From Nostoc sp. TH1S01 (lineage in GTDB: Bacteria; Cyanobacteriota; Cyanobacteriia; Cyanobacteriales; Nostocaceae), in the NCBI GenBank assembly GCA_018993265.1, contig JAGKSW010000075.1:1-32246 (forward strand): a DNA stretch of 32,246 bases, read 5' to 3'. A program made the translations under genes and the position numbers. Numbering within the stretch: position 1 is the first letter of the stretch; each line of letters opens with the position of its first letter. A model generated the notes under the pieces. The model was given only the letters and a program-made list of their open reading frames with translations, had not been told where the DNA came from and did no database searches. This document shows positions 14,669 to 21,911 of this stretch, piece after piece.

Positions 14669-15159
14669 ATTTCCTGAGAAAACATCACAAATAAATTTCA
14701 GTTGGTCAATATCTCTGTCACCAATGACCAAGGACAAATGACTAATGACCAAAAAACTACTTATCTATACTACTCATAAAAATTAAGTAAAGGTTAAAAT
14801 CGAGATTTTGTTACCAAATATACAGTAATACTTGGTAATTAACTTTTGAATACATAAATAACTTTGTAATTAATTTGGAATGATTAAAAATAAAGCTCTC
14901 TCAAAGTTTTAATCATGGGGATCATCTCATTTCTAAGTACAAACTACTTAACCATAAATTTATATATCTAAAGTGGGATGGTAAAAGCACCTAAAGATTA
15001 AGATAATAAATAAAGCCATTACAAAAGTTTCCTAGCTAAAATTTTTCTTAAGAATATCAGCCAATATTATGGCTGTTTGTTACGTTGGTTAAGACTAACA
15101 CCGCAGTTTAAACTAACAGTTCTAAAAGCTAAAAAATAGTTACATCCAGGGGTTTTAAA
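14669..15159. other. AT-rich spacer with a short heptamer array
   Basis: This 491-bp spacer between the hybrid kinase and the small zinc-ribbon gene contains four degenerate heptamers AATGACC/AAGGACA/AATGACT/AATGACC at 14723-14750 and a weak AGCCA/TGGCT hairpin near 15058. No open frame of note. The promoter of the zinc-ribbon gene is expected in its last part. Confidence 0.4.
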
Positions 15160-15342
15160 ATGCAGACAGTACACAAGATTTACTGCCCAAATTGTGGTAG
15201 TAATGCAGAGCGTTATTATATTTTGGACAGCGAATTAACACGTACCCAATGCTCAAGTTGTGATTACTTGATGATTAGTTGCACGCGTACTGGCAAAGTG
15301 GTTGAAGCTTACGCCCCTGGAATTCAACTAAGTAAAAGATAA
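15160..15342 (+). CDS. Small zinc-ribbon protein (60 aa)
   Basis: A 60-residue protein with two CxxC knuckles, 'YCPNCGS' (Cys9/Cys12) and 'QCSSCDY' (about Cys31/Cys34), spaced to hold one zinc ion. Small proteins of this form occur across cyanobacteria and are sometimes mislabelled as 'PriA' because of the shared zinc ribbon; there is no helicase part here. The role is unknown; nucleic-acid or protein binding is a reasonable guess. A 'CAGGGGTTTTAAAATG' leader gives a weak Shine-Dalgarno. A heptamer array begins five bases after its stop. Confidence 0.8.
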   Translation: MQTVHKIYCPNCGSNAERYYILDSELTRTQCSSCDYLMISCTRTGKVVEAYAPGIQLSKR

Positions 15343-15346
15343 AAAA

Positions 15347-15381
15347 GTGCTGAGTGCTGAGTGCTGAGTGCTGAGTGCTGA
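15347..15381. repeat. Heptanucleotide tandem repeat GTGCTGA, five perfect copies
   Basis: Five perfect GTGCTGA units (15347-15381) directly follow the zinc-ribbon gene and run into the palindromic repeat at 15375-15440, whose own end is GTGCTGAGGAGCC. The array may therefore have grown from the end of that element. Confidence 0.85.
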
Positions 15382-15440
15382 GGAGCCAGTGCGTTGGGCG
15401 GCTTTGCCAACTTGAAGCAACTGGCGTTGCTGAGTAAAAA
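15375..15440. repeat. Palindromic repeat, short copy, with 39-bp hairpin core
   Basis: The core at 15386-15424 (CCAGTGCGTTG ... TTGAAGCAACTGG) is homologous, base for base in length, to the 39-bp palindrome inside tnpB at 17771-17809. The flanks GTGCTGAGGAG and CGTTGCTGAGTAAAAA match the reversed ends of the longer copy at 9336-9503. Confidence 0.7.
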
Positions 15441-15565
15441 TTCATTTCAGGGAGTCGTGAGTGGGGAGTAGGGAGTACGAATATTATTTATGAGCGCAAC
15501 TTAAGATCAGTTTCTCCTAAAATGAATTAATTTCAGAATTCAGAATTCAGACTTCACACTTCAAT

Positions 15566-16633
15566 TTACTTTTTATTCATTCTCAATTGTCCACAAGCAG
15601 CATCAGCTTCTAAACCGCGAGAATAACGCACGCTAACAGCGATTTTTTGTTGTTGGAGAATGTTGACAAAAGCTTGAATGCGATCGCGGCTAGGGCGTTG
15701 ATAATCAACTTCTTGAATTGGGTTATAAGGAATCAAATTAACATGACTTTGAAACCCGCGCAGACGTTGTGCTAGTTCTAAGGCGTGTTCTGGCAAATCG
15801 TTCACACCAGCCAGCAAGATATATTCAAAAGTTACACGGCGGCCTGTCATCGCTACGTATTCTCGACATTCAGCCAGTAAATCTTCTAAAGGATAGGGGC
15901 GGGCGCTGGGGATAAGTTGTTCTCGCAGTGCTTGGTTGGGTGCGTGGAGACTCACCGCCAGAGTAACTTGCAAATGGTGTTGGGCGAATTGACGAATGCG
16001 ATCGCGGATTCCGACTGTAGAAACAGTTAGCATTCGCTGTCCAATACCCACATCTTGATTTAAGGATGTGAGTGCAGCTAAGACATTATCTGTATTTAGC
16101 AACGGTTCACCCATACCCATGAACACCACATTGCTGACTCGTTCTTGAAAATCTTCTTGTACAGTTAAAACCTGATCGACAATTTCGTGAAGGGCGAGGT
16201 TGCGTTTATAGCCATCTTTCCCTGTGGCGCAGAAATCGCAAGCCATCGGACAACCCACCTGGGTAGAAACACAGACAGTTAATCGCTTATCGGCGGGAAT
16301 ACCCACAGTTTCAATAATCTGCCCATCAGCTAGTTGCAGCAGATATTTGACTGTACCATCCGATGCAACTTTGCGATAGTGGATGGTAGAACGACCAATG
16401 GGGATATCTGCGATTTCTGCACGCCATTGTTTAGGAAAAACGGAAATATCAGCAAGCGATCGCACTTGCTTATGATAAATCCAATCATGTAACTGTTTAC
16501 CTCGATAAGCTGGCTGTCCCTGCTGCTGTACCCAAGCAGTTAACTCGCTAACCGAAGCACCGAGTAAGGGAGGAATTGCTAATTTTTTAGTGGCGGGTGA
16601 GTCAACTGGAGAAATTGATGGCGTAGCAGACAT
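15566..16633 (-). CDS. rlmN: Dual-specificity RNA methyltransferase RlmN
   Basis: 355 residues, the normal length for RlmN, a radical-SAM enzyme that methylates C2 of A2503 in 23S rRNA (and A37 of some tRNAs). The Fe4S4 cluster motif CxxxCxxC is at Cys128, Cys132 and Cys135 ('[14 protein letters not shown]'). SAM-binding 'MGMGEPLLN' follows, then 'TVSTVGI' and 'AVSLHAPN', and the catalytic C-terminal cysteine Cys347 lies in 'EADAACGQL'. An N-terminal RNA-binding helical domain ('[13 protein letters not shown]') is present. It is a stand-alone gene on the minus strand; nothing suggests co-transcription with the transposon gene 66 bp upstream. The identification is secure. Confidence 0.97.
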   Translation of the reverse strand: MSATPSISPVDSPATKKLAIPPLLGASVSELTAWVQQQGQPAYRGKQLHDWIYHKQVRSLADISVFPKQWRAEIADIPIGRSTIHYRKVASDGTVKYLLQLADGQIIETVGIPADKRLTVCVSTQVGCPMACDFCATGKDGYKRNLALHEIVDQVLTVQEDFQERVSNVVFMGMGEPLLNTDNVLAALTSLNQDVGIGQRMLTVSTVGIRDRIRQFAQHHLQVTLAVSLHAPNQALREQLIPSARPYPLEDLLAECREYVAMTGRRVTFEYILLAGVNDLPEHALELAQRLRGFQSHVNLIPYNPIQEVDYQRPSRDRIQAFVNILQQQKIAVSVRYSRGLEADAACGQLRMNKK

Positions 16634-16699
16634 AGGGAGAGACTTACGAGTTGAGACTTGGATCTCTATCCTAAGCTTTTACGCTAGGAAATTGCATAT

Positions 16700-17083
16700 C
16701 TAATTAGAGTATCCACTGACATACTTAATTACTGGGTCTGTTTGGATCACCCGATTATTTTTGATAATATCTAGACTCGCACCATTCACAACATATTCGT
16801 AGTTTTGATTCTTAACAACATACCCTGTGCCTTCTTCTGTGTAAGCACGTAGAGAACGAACACCTTTACCGTTCAATTTAGAGATACCTGTATAAAACAG
16901 CTTCCCACTTTTGTTACAAATATGAATATAAAAATTGGTAGTTTCAATATAAGCTTCTAACTGTCCCCCTCCTGCATAGCGAGGGCAAGTATAGGCATTT
17001 GCAATTATTTGATTACTTACTGTTTGTGCAGCACTCGCAGATGAAGAAGTTCCGACAATTCCTGTTAATAGTAAACTACCTAC
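16700..17083 (-). pseudogene. 3' part of an interrupted secreted-protein gene
   Basis: From about 17083 down to the stop at 16700 the minus strand encodes the rest of a signal peptide (hydrophobic 'GSLLLTGIVG', then 'SSSASAA' before Gln, a standard signal-peptidase site) and a mature domain of about 108 residues with two cysteines, 'YTCPRYAGG' and 'IHICNKSG', likely a disulphide. It is now in frame with tnpB. Joined to the 5' piece at 18540-18592 it would restore a protein of about 145 residues. I do not recognise the mature domain; it looks like a small periplasmic or extracellular cyanobacterial protein. Confidence 0.7.
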
Positions 17084-18322
17084 ACCGACCTGAGTACAGG
17101 TGCGGTGTAGGCTTTTTAGTAGCCCTGAACTATCCACGCTGAGTTCACAGCATAAACAGTTCGAGCCTCTGGGCGAGTTTACAAAATTCACCCCAATAGC
17201 AGCAATATTTTTTGCTCCGTTTAAATCAGCATCACCACTCCAAGAACAAGCCTCATTGATGCACTTGAAACGCTTGTCAGAACGCATCCCAATATGTAGG
17301 CATTGATGACACATTTGACTTGTCCAAGCTGGAGGAACAGCAATTATTTTTACTCCAAATTGGATGGCTTTGTATTCCAAGAAAGAACGCAATTGGAAAA
17401 AAGACCAAGAGTTAGAACGCCTACGTTCTGTTTTACTTCTTGTCTTTTGATTGGTTCTTTCACGAATACCCGTTAAGTCCTCAATTGCCACGGCTGCATT
17501 ATTTTTTAATGCGTTCTGAATTATAGACTTGCTGATGTTGTGGTTTAGCCATTGCTGAAATCTTCTCTCCTTGCCCGACAACCGTTGCAAAATCTGCCTT
17601 GCCCTGCGGCGAGTAGACCTTGTGCCTTTCGTAGCCTTTTTCTGGAGAGATGCCCTCACTCTAGAAAACTTATCTCTAACATCGTTGATTTGCTTCCCAT
17701 CCCACTTATCCCCATTGCTAGTTACAGCAATGTCTCTGCGACCAAAATCAACACCAATGACATTATTGAGCCACTGCGTTGCCGGGGTTTCCCCGGTTGA
17801 AGCAAGTGGCGTAGGTTTGATTGGTTCTGGTACTTCGTCTTTAATTTGGATGTGGATGTAGTAGTTACCGTCACGATGTTTACATAACTGTGCTGATGTT
17901 GGTTTTCTACCTTTTAATTTGCCTCTTTGATAATTACCAGCATCAATTTTGATATGTTCCCTGCCATTCATTAAAGTTAAGCTAACAGTCCAGTCCTTCT
18001 CTTTAAACGAGAAGATTCTGGCATCATAATCAGCCGATGTTGGCTTAAATACTTTAACTGGCTTGTCTTTTAGTTTGGCAGTTTTGCGATTAGCCCCAAC
18101 CCTGGCACAAGCACGAACAGCTAAATTTGCGCTTAACCCAAACAAAGCACGAATCTCGTTATAAACCAGATTCTGAATAGTCATCTTGCTGGTTATCTGA
18201 GGCTTAACTTTCTGATTGGCATAGTTACACGCATCAGCAAAAGCTGTCAGCAACAATTCGATTTCTTCTGATTGTTTTTGGGAGGGGTTGAGTTTGCAAA
18301 CTAGCGTCAACACTTGTTCCAT
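16700..18322 (-). CDS. tnpB: TnpB-type RNA-guided nuclease, reading frame fused to the 3' part of the interrupted host gene
   Basis: Residues 1 to about 410 are a complete-looking TnpB of the IS891/IS1341 branch: RuvC catalytic Asp192 ('GVDFGRRD'), Glu281 ('AVAIEDLTG') and Asp366 ('DADLNGAKNI'), plus a zinc finger (Cys338, Cys341, Cys354, Cys359). There is no stop at the element's end, so translation runs into about 127 residues of unrelated sequence beginning 'VGSLLLTGIVGTSSSASAAQ', which is the second half of a signal peptide and a mature secreted protein. Residues about 170-185 ('TPLASTGETPATQW') are encoded by an inserted 39-bp palindrome. No tnpA accompanies it. TnpB proteins cut DNA with a guide RNA made from the element's right end, which helps keep the element at its site. 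Start ATG at 18322. Confidence 0.9.
   Translation of the reverse strand: MEQVLTLVCKLNPSQKQSEEIELLLTAFADACNYANQKVKPQITSKMTIQNLVYNEIRALFGLSANLAVRACARVGANRKTAKLKDKPVKVFKPTSADYDARIFSFKEKDWTVSLTLMNGREHIKIDAGNYQRGKLKGRKPTSAQLCKHRDGNYYIHIQIKDEVPEPIKPTPLASTGETPATQWLNNVIGVDFGRRDIAVTSNGDKWDGKQINDVRDKFSRVRASLQKKATKGTRSTRRRARQILQRLSGKERRFQQWLNHNISKSIIQNALKNNAAVAIEDLTGIRERTNQKTRSKTERRRSNSWSFFQLRSFLEYKAIQFGVKIIAVPPAWTSQMCHQCLHIGMRSDKRFKCINEACSWSGDADLNGAKNIAAIGVNFVNSPRGSNCLCCELSVDSSGLLKSLHRTCTQVGVGSLLLTGIVGTSSSASAAQTVSNQIIANAYTCPRYAGGGQLEAYIETTNFYIHICNKSGKLFYTGISKLNGKGVRSLRAYTEEGTGYVVKNQNYEYVVNGASLDIIKNNRVIQTDPVIKYVSGYSN
17079..17111. repeat. Right-end hairpin of the tnpB element
   Basis: CCTACACCGACCTG (17079-17092), loop AGTA, then CAGGT, a bulged G and CGGTGTAGG (to 17111): a 14-bp stem with one bulge at the tnpB 3' end. 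Subterminal hairpins of this kind mark IS200/IS605-family ends and belong to the guide-RNA scaffold in known TnpB systems. On the minus strand the sequence just past the hairpin is host DNA and would form the guide. Confidence 0.6.
17771..17809. repeat. 39-bp palindromic repeat inserted in frame within tnpB
   Basis: CCACTGCGTTGCCGGGG, TTT, then CCCCGGTTGAAGCAAGTGG. Inner stem CCGGGG (17782-17787) / CCCCGG (17791-17796); outer stem CCACT / AGTGG. Length 39 keeps the tnpB frame and adds about 13 residues just before RuvC motif I. It aligns without gaps to 15386-15424 (29 of 39 identical), and three difference pairs (positions 4/36, 12/26, 17/21) are compensatory in the stem. Confidence 0.8.
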
Positions 18323-18461
18323 GACTTCGACCTAATCACAGATGAACATAATACATCAAAATAATCGTGTTGTATCAAAGACTTATTTGGGAAACGCGAG
18401 GGCTACCCTCTCCCTAACTTCGCTTACGCTCAGTATCGGTCAAGGGATGTTTCGCATTTCC

Positions 18462-18514
18462 CCCGCAATTCCTCTCGCCGCTTCTCTTCGAGTAAGCGGG
18501 AGCCTTCTTGCGGG
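18462..18514. repeat. GC-rich nested palindrome in the tnpB left-end region
   Basis: Outer stem CCCGCAA (18462-18468) / TTGCGGG (18508-18514); inner stem CCGCTT (18478-18483) / AAGCGG (18494-18499). A second, looser pairing joins TCGCATTTCCC near 18452 with GGGAAACGCGA near 18390. This could be the folded left end of the element or a separately inserted REP-like repeat. Confidence 0.5.
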
Positions 18515-18539
18515 AATAGGTGAAGCTGCGCCACAAGCA

Positions 18540-18592
18540 CCAGCTACAATTAGCGACAATGATTTATTTTGTATTTGTTGAAAGCTGTTCAT
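18540..18592 (-). pseudogene. 5' part of the interrupted secreted-protein gene (start and first half of signal peptide)
   Basis: The ATG at 18592 opens 'MNSFQQIQNKSLSLIVAG', a typical signal-peptide start (polar N-region with a lysine, then a hydrophobic stretch). After about 18 codons the frame passes into the mobile element and ends at a TGA at 18440. The missing half of the hydrophobic core and the cleavage site are found 1.46 kb away, at 17083 and below. Confidence 0.65.
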
Positions 18593-18875
18593 AATTAGTT
18601 TTGAAGTTTAATTATTCTCAACTTCAAACTCAACTTACATTTTTTCGGAATTGGAGAAAAAAAATTTTGCGCTCTTTTTCTCTGCGACTCTGTATGACTC
18701 ACAATCGCACATTTGTAATGAAATGTATCGCTAAGTTGCCAATAACGCCAAGAAAAATTTTAACGCACTACTGGACTGACACGACTAAAATAGTGCATTA
18801 GTAAAAATGTGAAAAACATTGATTTATCTCAATTTTATCCAAAATCTATTACAACATTTTAGCTGTGTCAATCCA

Positions 18876-20294
18876 CTACGCATTATCAAACCACCAAGGG
18901 TCTTTATGCGAATTGGTTTTAATTAAAAAAGCTTTTTTCCGCAAAAACCGTTTGATTGCGGCTGCACCCATACGTGAACCTCCTAAGCCGGAGAATTTGA
19001 AAGCGTTTTTCTCACCTTCGTGCATAATGGAGGTGAGACCAGCATCATTAATACTGATAGCACCTGCATCTATTTGTTGGGCAACGGCTAACGCTTCAGT
19101 TTCCGTTTCAGCAAACACCGCAGCACTCAGTCCATAAATTGAATCGTTGGCTAAATTAATTGCTTCCTCAACTGTGGCAAAAGGCATGACTGGCATAATA
19201 GGGCCAAAGGTCTCTTCAGTCATCACTTTCATTGTATGGTTAACTTGAGTTAACACCGTAGGACGACACCACCAACCACCGCCTAACTCCTCAACTTTAC
19301 CACCGCAATGAATTACTGCACCTTTTTCCACAGCATCTGAGATATGTTTGTTAATTACGCCTGCTTGTCTTTCGGCAATAATTGGGCCGATTTCGCCACT
19401 ATCAATTGTGGGATAGGCTAGTTGTAGGCGATGAGCTTTAGCTACTAGTTGATGGTAAAACTTTTCAAATATAGATTCGGCAACGTAAATTCGCTCAATT
19501 GATAAACATGACTGTCCGGTATTGACGACAGAACCCCATAAAATTGCTGATGTGGCTAATTCTAAATTGGCTGATTCTAAAACGATCGCCGGATCTTTGC
19601 CGCCCAATTCCAAAAAAGCGGGAATAAACTTTTTAGCTGCGGCTTCTGCTACTTTGCGTCCAGTAGTGTCACTACCTGTAAAGCAGACTAAATCTACATT
19701 CTCAATTAAAGCCGCCGCAGTTTCTCCAGATCCTTCCACAAAACTTAAAATATCACGCAATGCGGGAACTTCATTGATTGCAGCTGTGAGTGGGGCGATG
19801 AATCGTGGCGCAATTTTACTAGGTTTGACAACTACTGCACAACCCGCCAGCAGTGCAGGAATGGTATCAATGGTAGACAACAATAACGGTAAGTTCCACG
19901 GACTAATGACCCCAACTAAAGGGTAAGGCGTTGATGTTTGTTGTAAGGCGATAAACGGAATAGATGTATTTTTCGCCGAATCTTGTAATAATTCTGGCGC
20001 TAACCCACACCAGCGATCAATACTGCCAAGAAATGAGTCAATTTCCAGCACCGAAATAGATAATCTACCCGTATCATTTACTAAAGCATCTGTGAGTTTT
20101 TCACGCCCAGCCAATATTGCTTGCTTCCATTCTTGTAAAGCTGCAACTCTTCCTTCTACACCTAGTTTTTGCCAACGCACTTGCGCCCTTCGCGCCCTGT
20201 TACATTGCTGTGCCAGCAATTTCGGCGGCGGTGGGATAATTACATAATCATATTTTCCCGTTCGGGGGTTACGGACTTCGATTGGTTTTTTCAT
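18876..20294 (-). CDS. NAD(P)-dependent aldehyde dehydrogenase family protein
   Basis: 472 residues with all hallmarks of the aldehyde dehydrogenase superfamily, which oxidises aldehydes to acids with NAD(P)+: 'GVISPWNLPL' (oxyanion Asn134), 'VVVKPSK', 'FTGSDTTGR' (cofactor loop), general base Glu229 ('AFLELGGKDP'), nucleophile Cys263 ('NTGQSCLSIERIYV') and 'EETFGPIMPV'. No signal peptide. The C-terminal 'FKFSGLGGSRMG' agrees with the class. The nitrilase-like gene lies 74 bp upstream on the same strand, so the two are probably co-transcribed. A heptamer array overlaps the start codon and replaces any normal ribosome-binding site. The substrate is not evident. Confidence 0.93.
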   Translation of the reverse strand: MKKPIEVRNPRTGKYDYVIIPPPPKLLAQQCNRARRAQVRWQKLGVEGRVAALQEWKQAILAGREKLTDALVNDTGRLSISVLEIDSFLGSIDRWCGLAPELLQDSAKNTSIPFIALQQTSTPYPLVGVISPWNLPLLLSTIDTIPALLAGCAVVVKPSKIAPRFIAPLTAAINEVPALRDILSFVEGSGETAAALIENVDLVCFTGSDTTGRKVAEAAAKKFIPAFLELGGKDPAIVLESANLELATSAILWGSVVNTGQSCLSIERIYVAESIFEKFYHQLVAKAHRLQLAYPTIDSGEIGPIIAERQAGVINKHISDAVEKGAVIHCGGKVEELGGGWWCRPTVLTQVNHTMKVMTEETFGPIMPVMPFATVEEAINLANDSIYGLSAAVFAETETEALAVAQQIDAGAISINDAGLTSIMHEGEKNAFKFSGLGGSRMGAAAIKRFLRKKAFLIKTNSHKDPWWFDNA

Positions 20295-20318
20295 TGGTCA
20301 TTGGTCATTTGTCATTGG
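20291..20318. repeat. Heptanucleotide array TCATTGG overlapping the aldehyde dehydrogenase start codon
   Basis: TCATTGG, TCATTGG, TCATTTG, TCATTGG at 20291-20318. In the gene's orientation each unit contains an ATG; the last is the annotated start (20294) and the earlier ones lie in other frames or run into an early stop. There is no Shine-Dalgarno, since the array takes its place. A second array (ACTTCAC/ACTTCAT) at about 20340-20366 fills the rest of the gap to the nitrilase-like gene. Confidence 0.65.
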
Positions 20319-20368
20319 TCAGCACGCAAGAATCAAATTTCATACTTCACACTTCACACTTCATACTT

Positions 20369-21412
20369 TTAAATCACTCCTAGTTGAGATAGGCGTTCTA
20401 TAGTTTGTTGCTGTGTTTGGATGAAGTGTTTGCGATCGCATTCTTTATTCAGCATAGTGTTTGCTGGGTAAAATTGTGCCTGACTGTAACTTTGACTGTA
20501 TAATTCAAATCGCTGGCGAGAAAGTATATTATTTAACCCAGGACGACGGCGATCGCGTCTTAAAGCTGCTAAATCTATCTCTGCAAAAGCTGCCATACTT
20601 TCGCCTGCACCTGTTTGGGCTAAAACAATACCGCGATAGTCTACAATTTTTGAGCCGCCATCAACAGAAGCAATGGGAATAGTACTATTAGCTAAACCTG
20701 CGGTATTACTAGAAACAACGTAAGCCATATTTTCGACAGCGCGAGAAATTTTTGCCGCCTCTTTGGGCGTGAGATTTTGATTGTAAACTTCGGAGGTGGA
20801 ATGCAGAAAAATCTCTGCACCACGCATTGCTAAACACCTTGCTACTTCCGGATACAAAATTTCTTCGGAAGCTAAAGCCGCTAAGTTGCCAATTGCTGTT
20901 TTCGCTACAGGAAAAACCCCTTCTAAACCATAGCAATCAAGATATTTGTCCCAAACATCACCAGGTGTCGGTGCAAATAAAGAATTTAGCCGCCGATAGC
21001 GCAAAACAATAGTGCCAGAGGGGTCAATGACAAAACAAGTTTGAAAGTACAAGCCGGGAAAGTTGGGGTCGAGTTCGTAGGCGTTACCAGCTAAAAATAT
21101 CTGATGTTTTTGAGCAATTTTACTTAGAGCTTCATACTCGGCACCATACATTTCTATACAAGCTTTTTCTCCCCACACAGCCAAAGGTTCCCCCATCGGA
21201 AAACCTGTGAGGAAATATTCTGGTAGGACAATTAAGCGACAGTCAAAACCAATAAAAGCAATGCTGGCGGCGATTTGTTGTGCCAAGCGGTTGATAGTAT
21301 TGTGCATCATCACTTGGGCTTCTTGGCGATCGCTGGCTTGATTTACTGCATGGCAAGTAACTTGCAGTGCCAAGGCACGGTATGATGCGATGGAATTTGT
21401 AGTATCTGCCAT
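20369..21412 (-). CDS. Nitrilase-superfamily (carbon-nitrogen hydrolase) protein with altered catalytic triad
   Basis: 347 residues from the ATG at 21412, which has a GGAG about 11 nt upstream; an in-frame GTG at 21439 would add nine. The fold signature is clear: 'LIVLPEYFLTGFP' with the general base Glu65, a central 'GTIVLRYRRLN' strand, 'ASEEILYPEVARCLAMRGAE' and 'MAYVVSSNTAG'. The usual Lys is Arg (Arg141 in 'RYRRLN') and the nucleophilic Cys is Ser (Ser182 in 'LASEEILYP'; codon TCC). With Glu-Arg-Ser in place of Glu-Lys-Cys, the usual amidase/nitrilase chemistry is doubtful; it may be a non-hydrolytic homologue or a distinct subfamily. It sits upstream of the aldehyde dehydrogenase in probable operon order, which hints at a shared amide/aldehyde pathway. 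Confidence 0.85.
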   Translation of the reverse strand: MADTTNSIASYRALALQVTCHAVNQASDRQEAQVMMHNTINRLAQQIAASIAFIGFDCRLIVLPEYFLTGFPMGEPLAVWGEKACIEMYGAEYEALSKIAQKHQIFLAGNAYELDPNFPGLYFQTCFVIDPSGTIVLRYRRLNSLFAPTPGDVWDKYLDCYGLEGVFPVAKTAIGNLAALASEEILYPEVARCLAMRGAEIFLHSTSEVYNQNLTPKEAAKISRAVENMAYVVSSNTAGLANSTIPIASVDGGSKIVDYRGIVLAQTGAGESMAAFAEIDLAALRRDRRRPGLNNILSRQRFELYSQSYSQAQFYPANTMLNKECDRKHFIQTQQQTIERLSQLGVI

Positions 21413-21508
21413 GCTGTTTGCTGCTCCAAAACGCCACACTATTCAATTTACCGAAAAAATGGGTTTAAAGCCTCGCCTTCAAGGGCGACTTTGTTTATTT
21501 AGCTTCAA

Positions 21509-21557
21509 CCGACATTCATCCCACATCTGACCGAAGGCAGTGTGGGATGAATGTCGG
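21509..21557. repeat. Perfect 17-bp hairpin at the left side of the IS605 remnant
   Basis: CCGACATTCATCCCACA (21509-21525) is the exact reverse complement of TGTGGGATGAATGTCGG (21541-21557), with a 15-nt loop. It lies downstream of tnpA and upstream of the nitrilase-like gene start, and probably belongs to the element's end. Confidence 0.7.
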
Positions 21558-21620
21558 GGTGATGACGAATTGACCCGCAACCAATTCAATCCGTAGGATT
21601 GACAGGGCAGGGGGTCGATG

Positions 21621-21911
21621 TTAGCGAAGCGGTAGCGACGAAGGAGCGTCGGAATCACCATTTTCTGGTCGGTCTTGCGATTCAATGTATTGTTTCAAAG
21701 TTGAAATGGTTACTCCTCCACAACTAGCAATAAAGTATGAACCATTCCAAAAAACATCTTTGGTGTAGAAACGGCTCAGATGTGTTGAAAACTCTTGCCT
21801 AAGTCTACGGGATGTTGTTGATTTAATGTTGCCTACTAGTGTGCTTAATTGCAAATCGGGGTGATATTGAAACAATAAATGTACATGGTCGCACTCACCG
21901 TTAAACTCTAC
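21621..21911 (-). pseudogene. tnpA: TnpA (Y1 transposase, IS200/IS605) C-terminal remnant
   Basis: The minus strand reads 'KLVEFNGECDHVHLLFQYHP' then 'DLQLSTLVGNIKSTTSRRLR' and 'FWNGSYFIASCGGVTISTLK'. This covers the HUH metal motif (His-Val-His) and the C-terminal part with the expected catalytic-tyrosine helix region ('LKQYIESQ'). The first about 60 residues are missing: upstream of about 21917 the frame has no TnpA similarity and meets a TGA at 21942-21944. The frame also reads past the normal end into GC-rich repeat DNA. Not functional as it stands. Confidence 0.8.

Larger units (their letters stand above)
17084..18541 (-). mobile_element. tnpB-only IS200/IS605-type element (IS1341-like) inserted in a signal-peptide gene
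   Basis: The boundaries are inferred from the interrupted host gene: upstream the minus strand reads MNSFQQIQNKSLSLIVAG and downstream VGSLLLTGIVGTSSSASAA, which together make one normal signal peptide. This puts the ends near 18541 (left, upstream of tnpB) and 17079-17084 (right), uncertain by a few bases. The element is about 1.46 kb, has no tnpA and depends on a transposase in trans. Its left part (18360-18540) contains GC-rich palindromes that may be a further inserted repeat. Confidence 0.65.

Noticed and set aside
15160-15342. PriA helicase fragment
   Set aside because: Only the zinc ribbon is present; the 60-residue frame is complete with its own start and stop and has no helicase motifs.
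17552-17861. Plus-strand frames of 82 and 96 codons
   Set aside because: Antisense shadows of tnpB.
18342-18581. Plus-strand 79-codon frame
   Set aside because: Antisense to the tnpB left-end palindromes and the 5' piece of the interrupted signal-peptide gene; residue mix is not protein-like.
18601-18801. Plus-strand 66-codon frame between the interrupted gene and the aldehyde dehydrogenase
   Set aside because: Basic, low-complexity translation of AT-rich spacer; no homologous pattern recognised.
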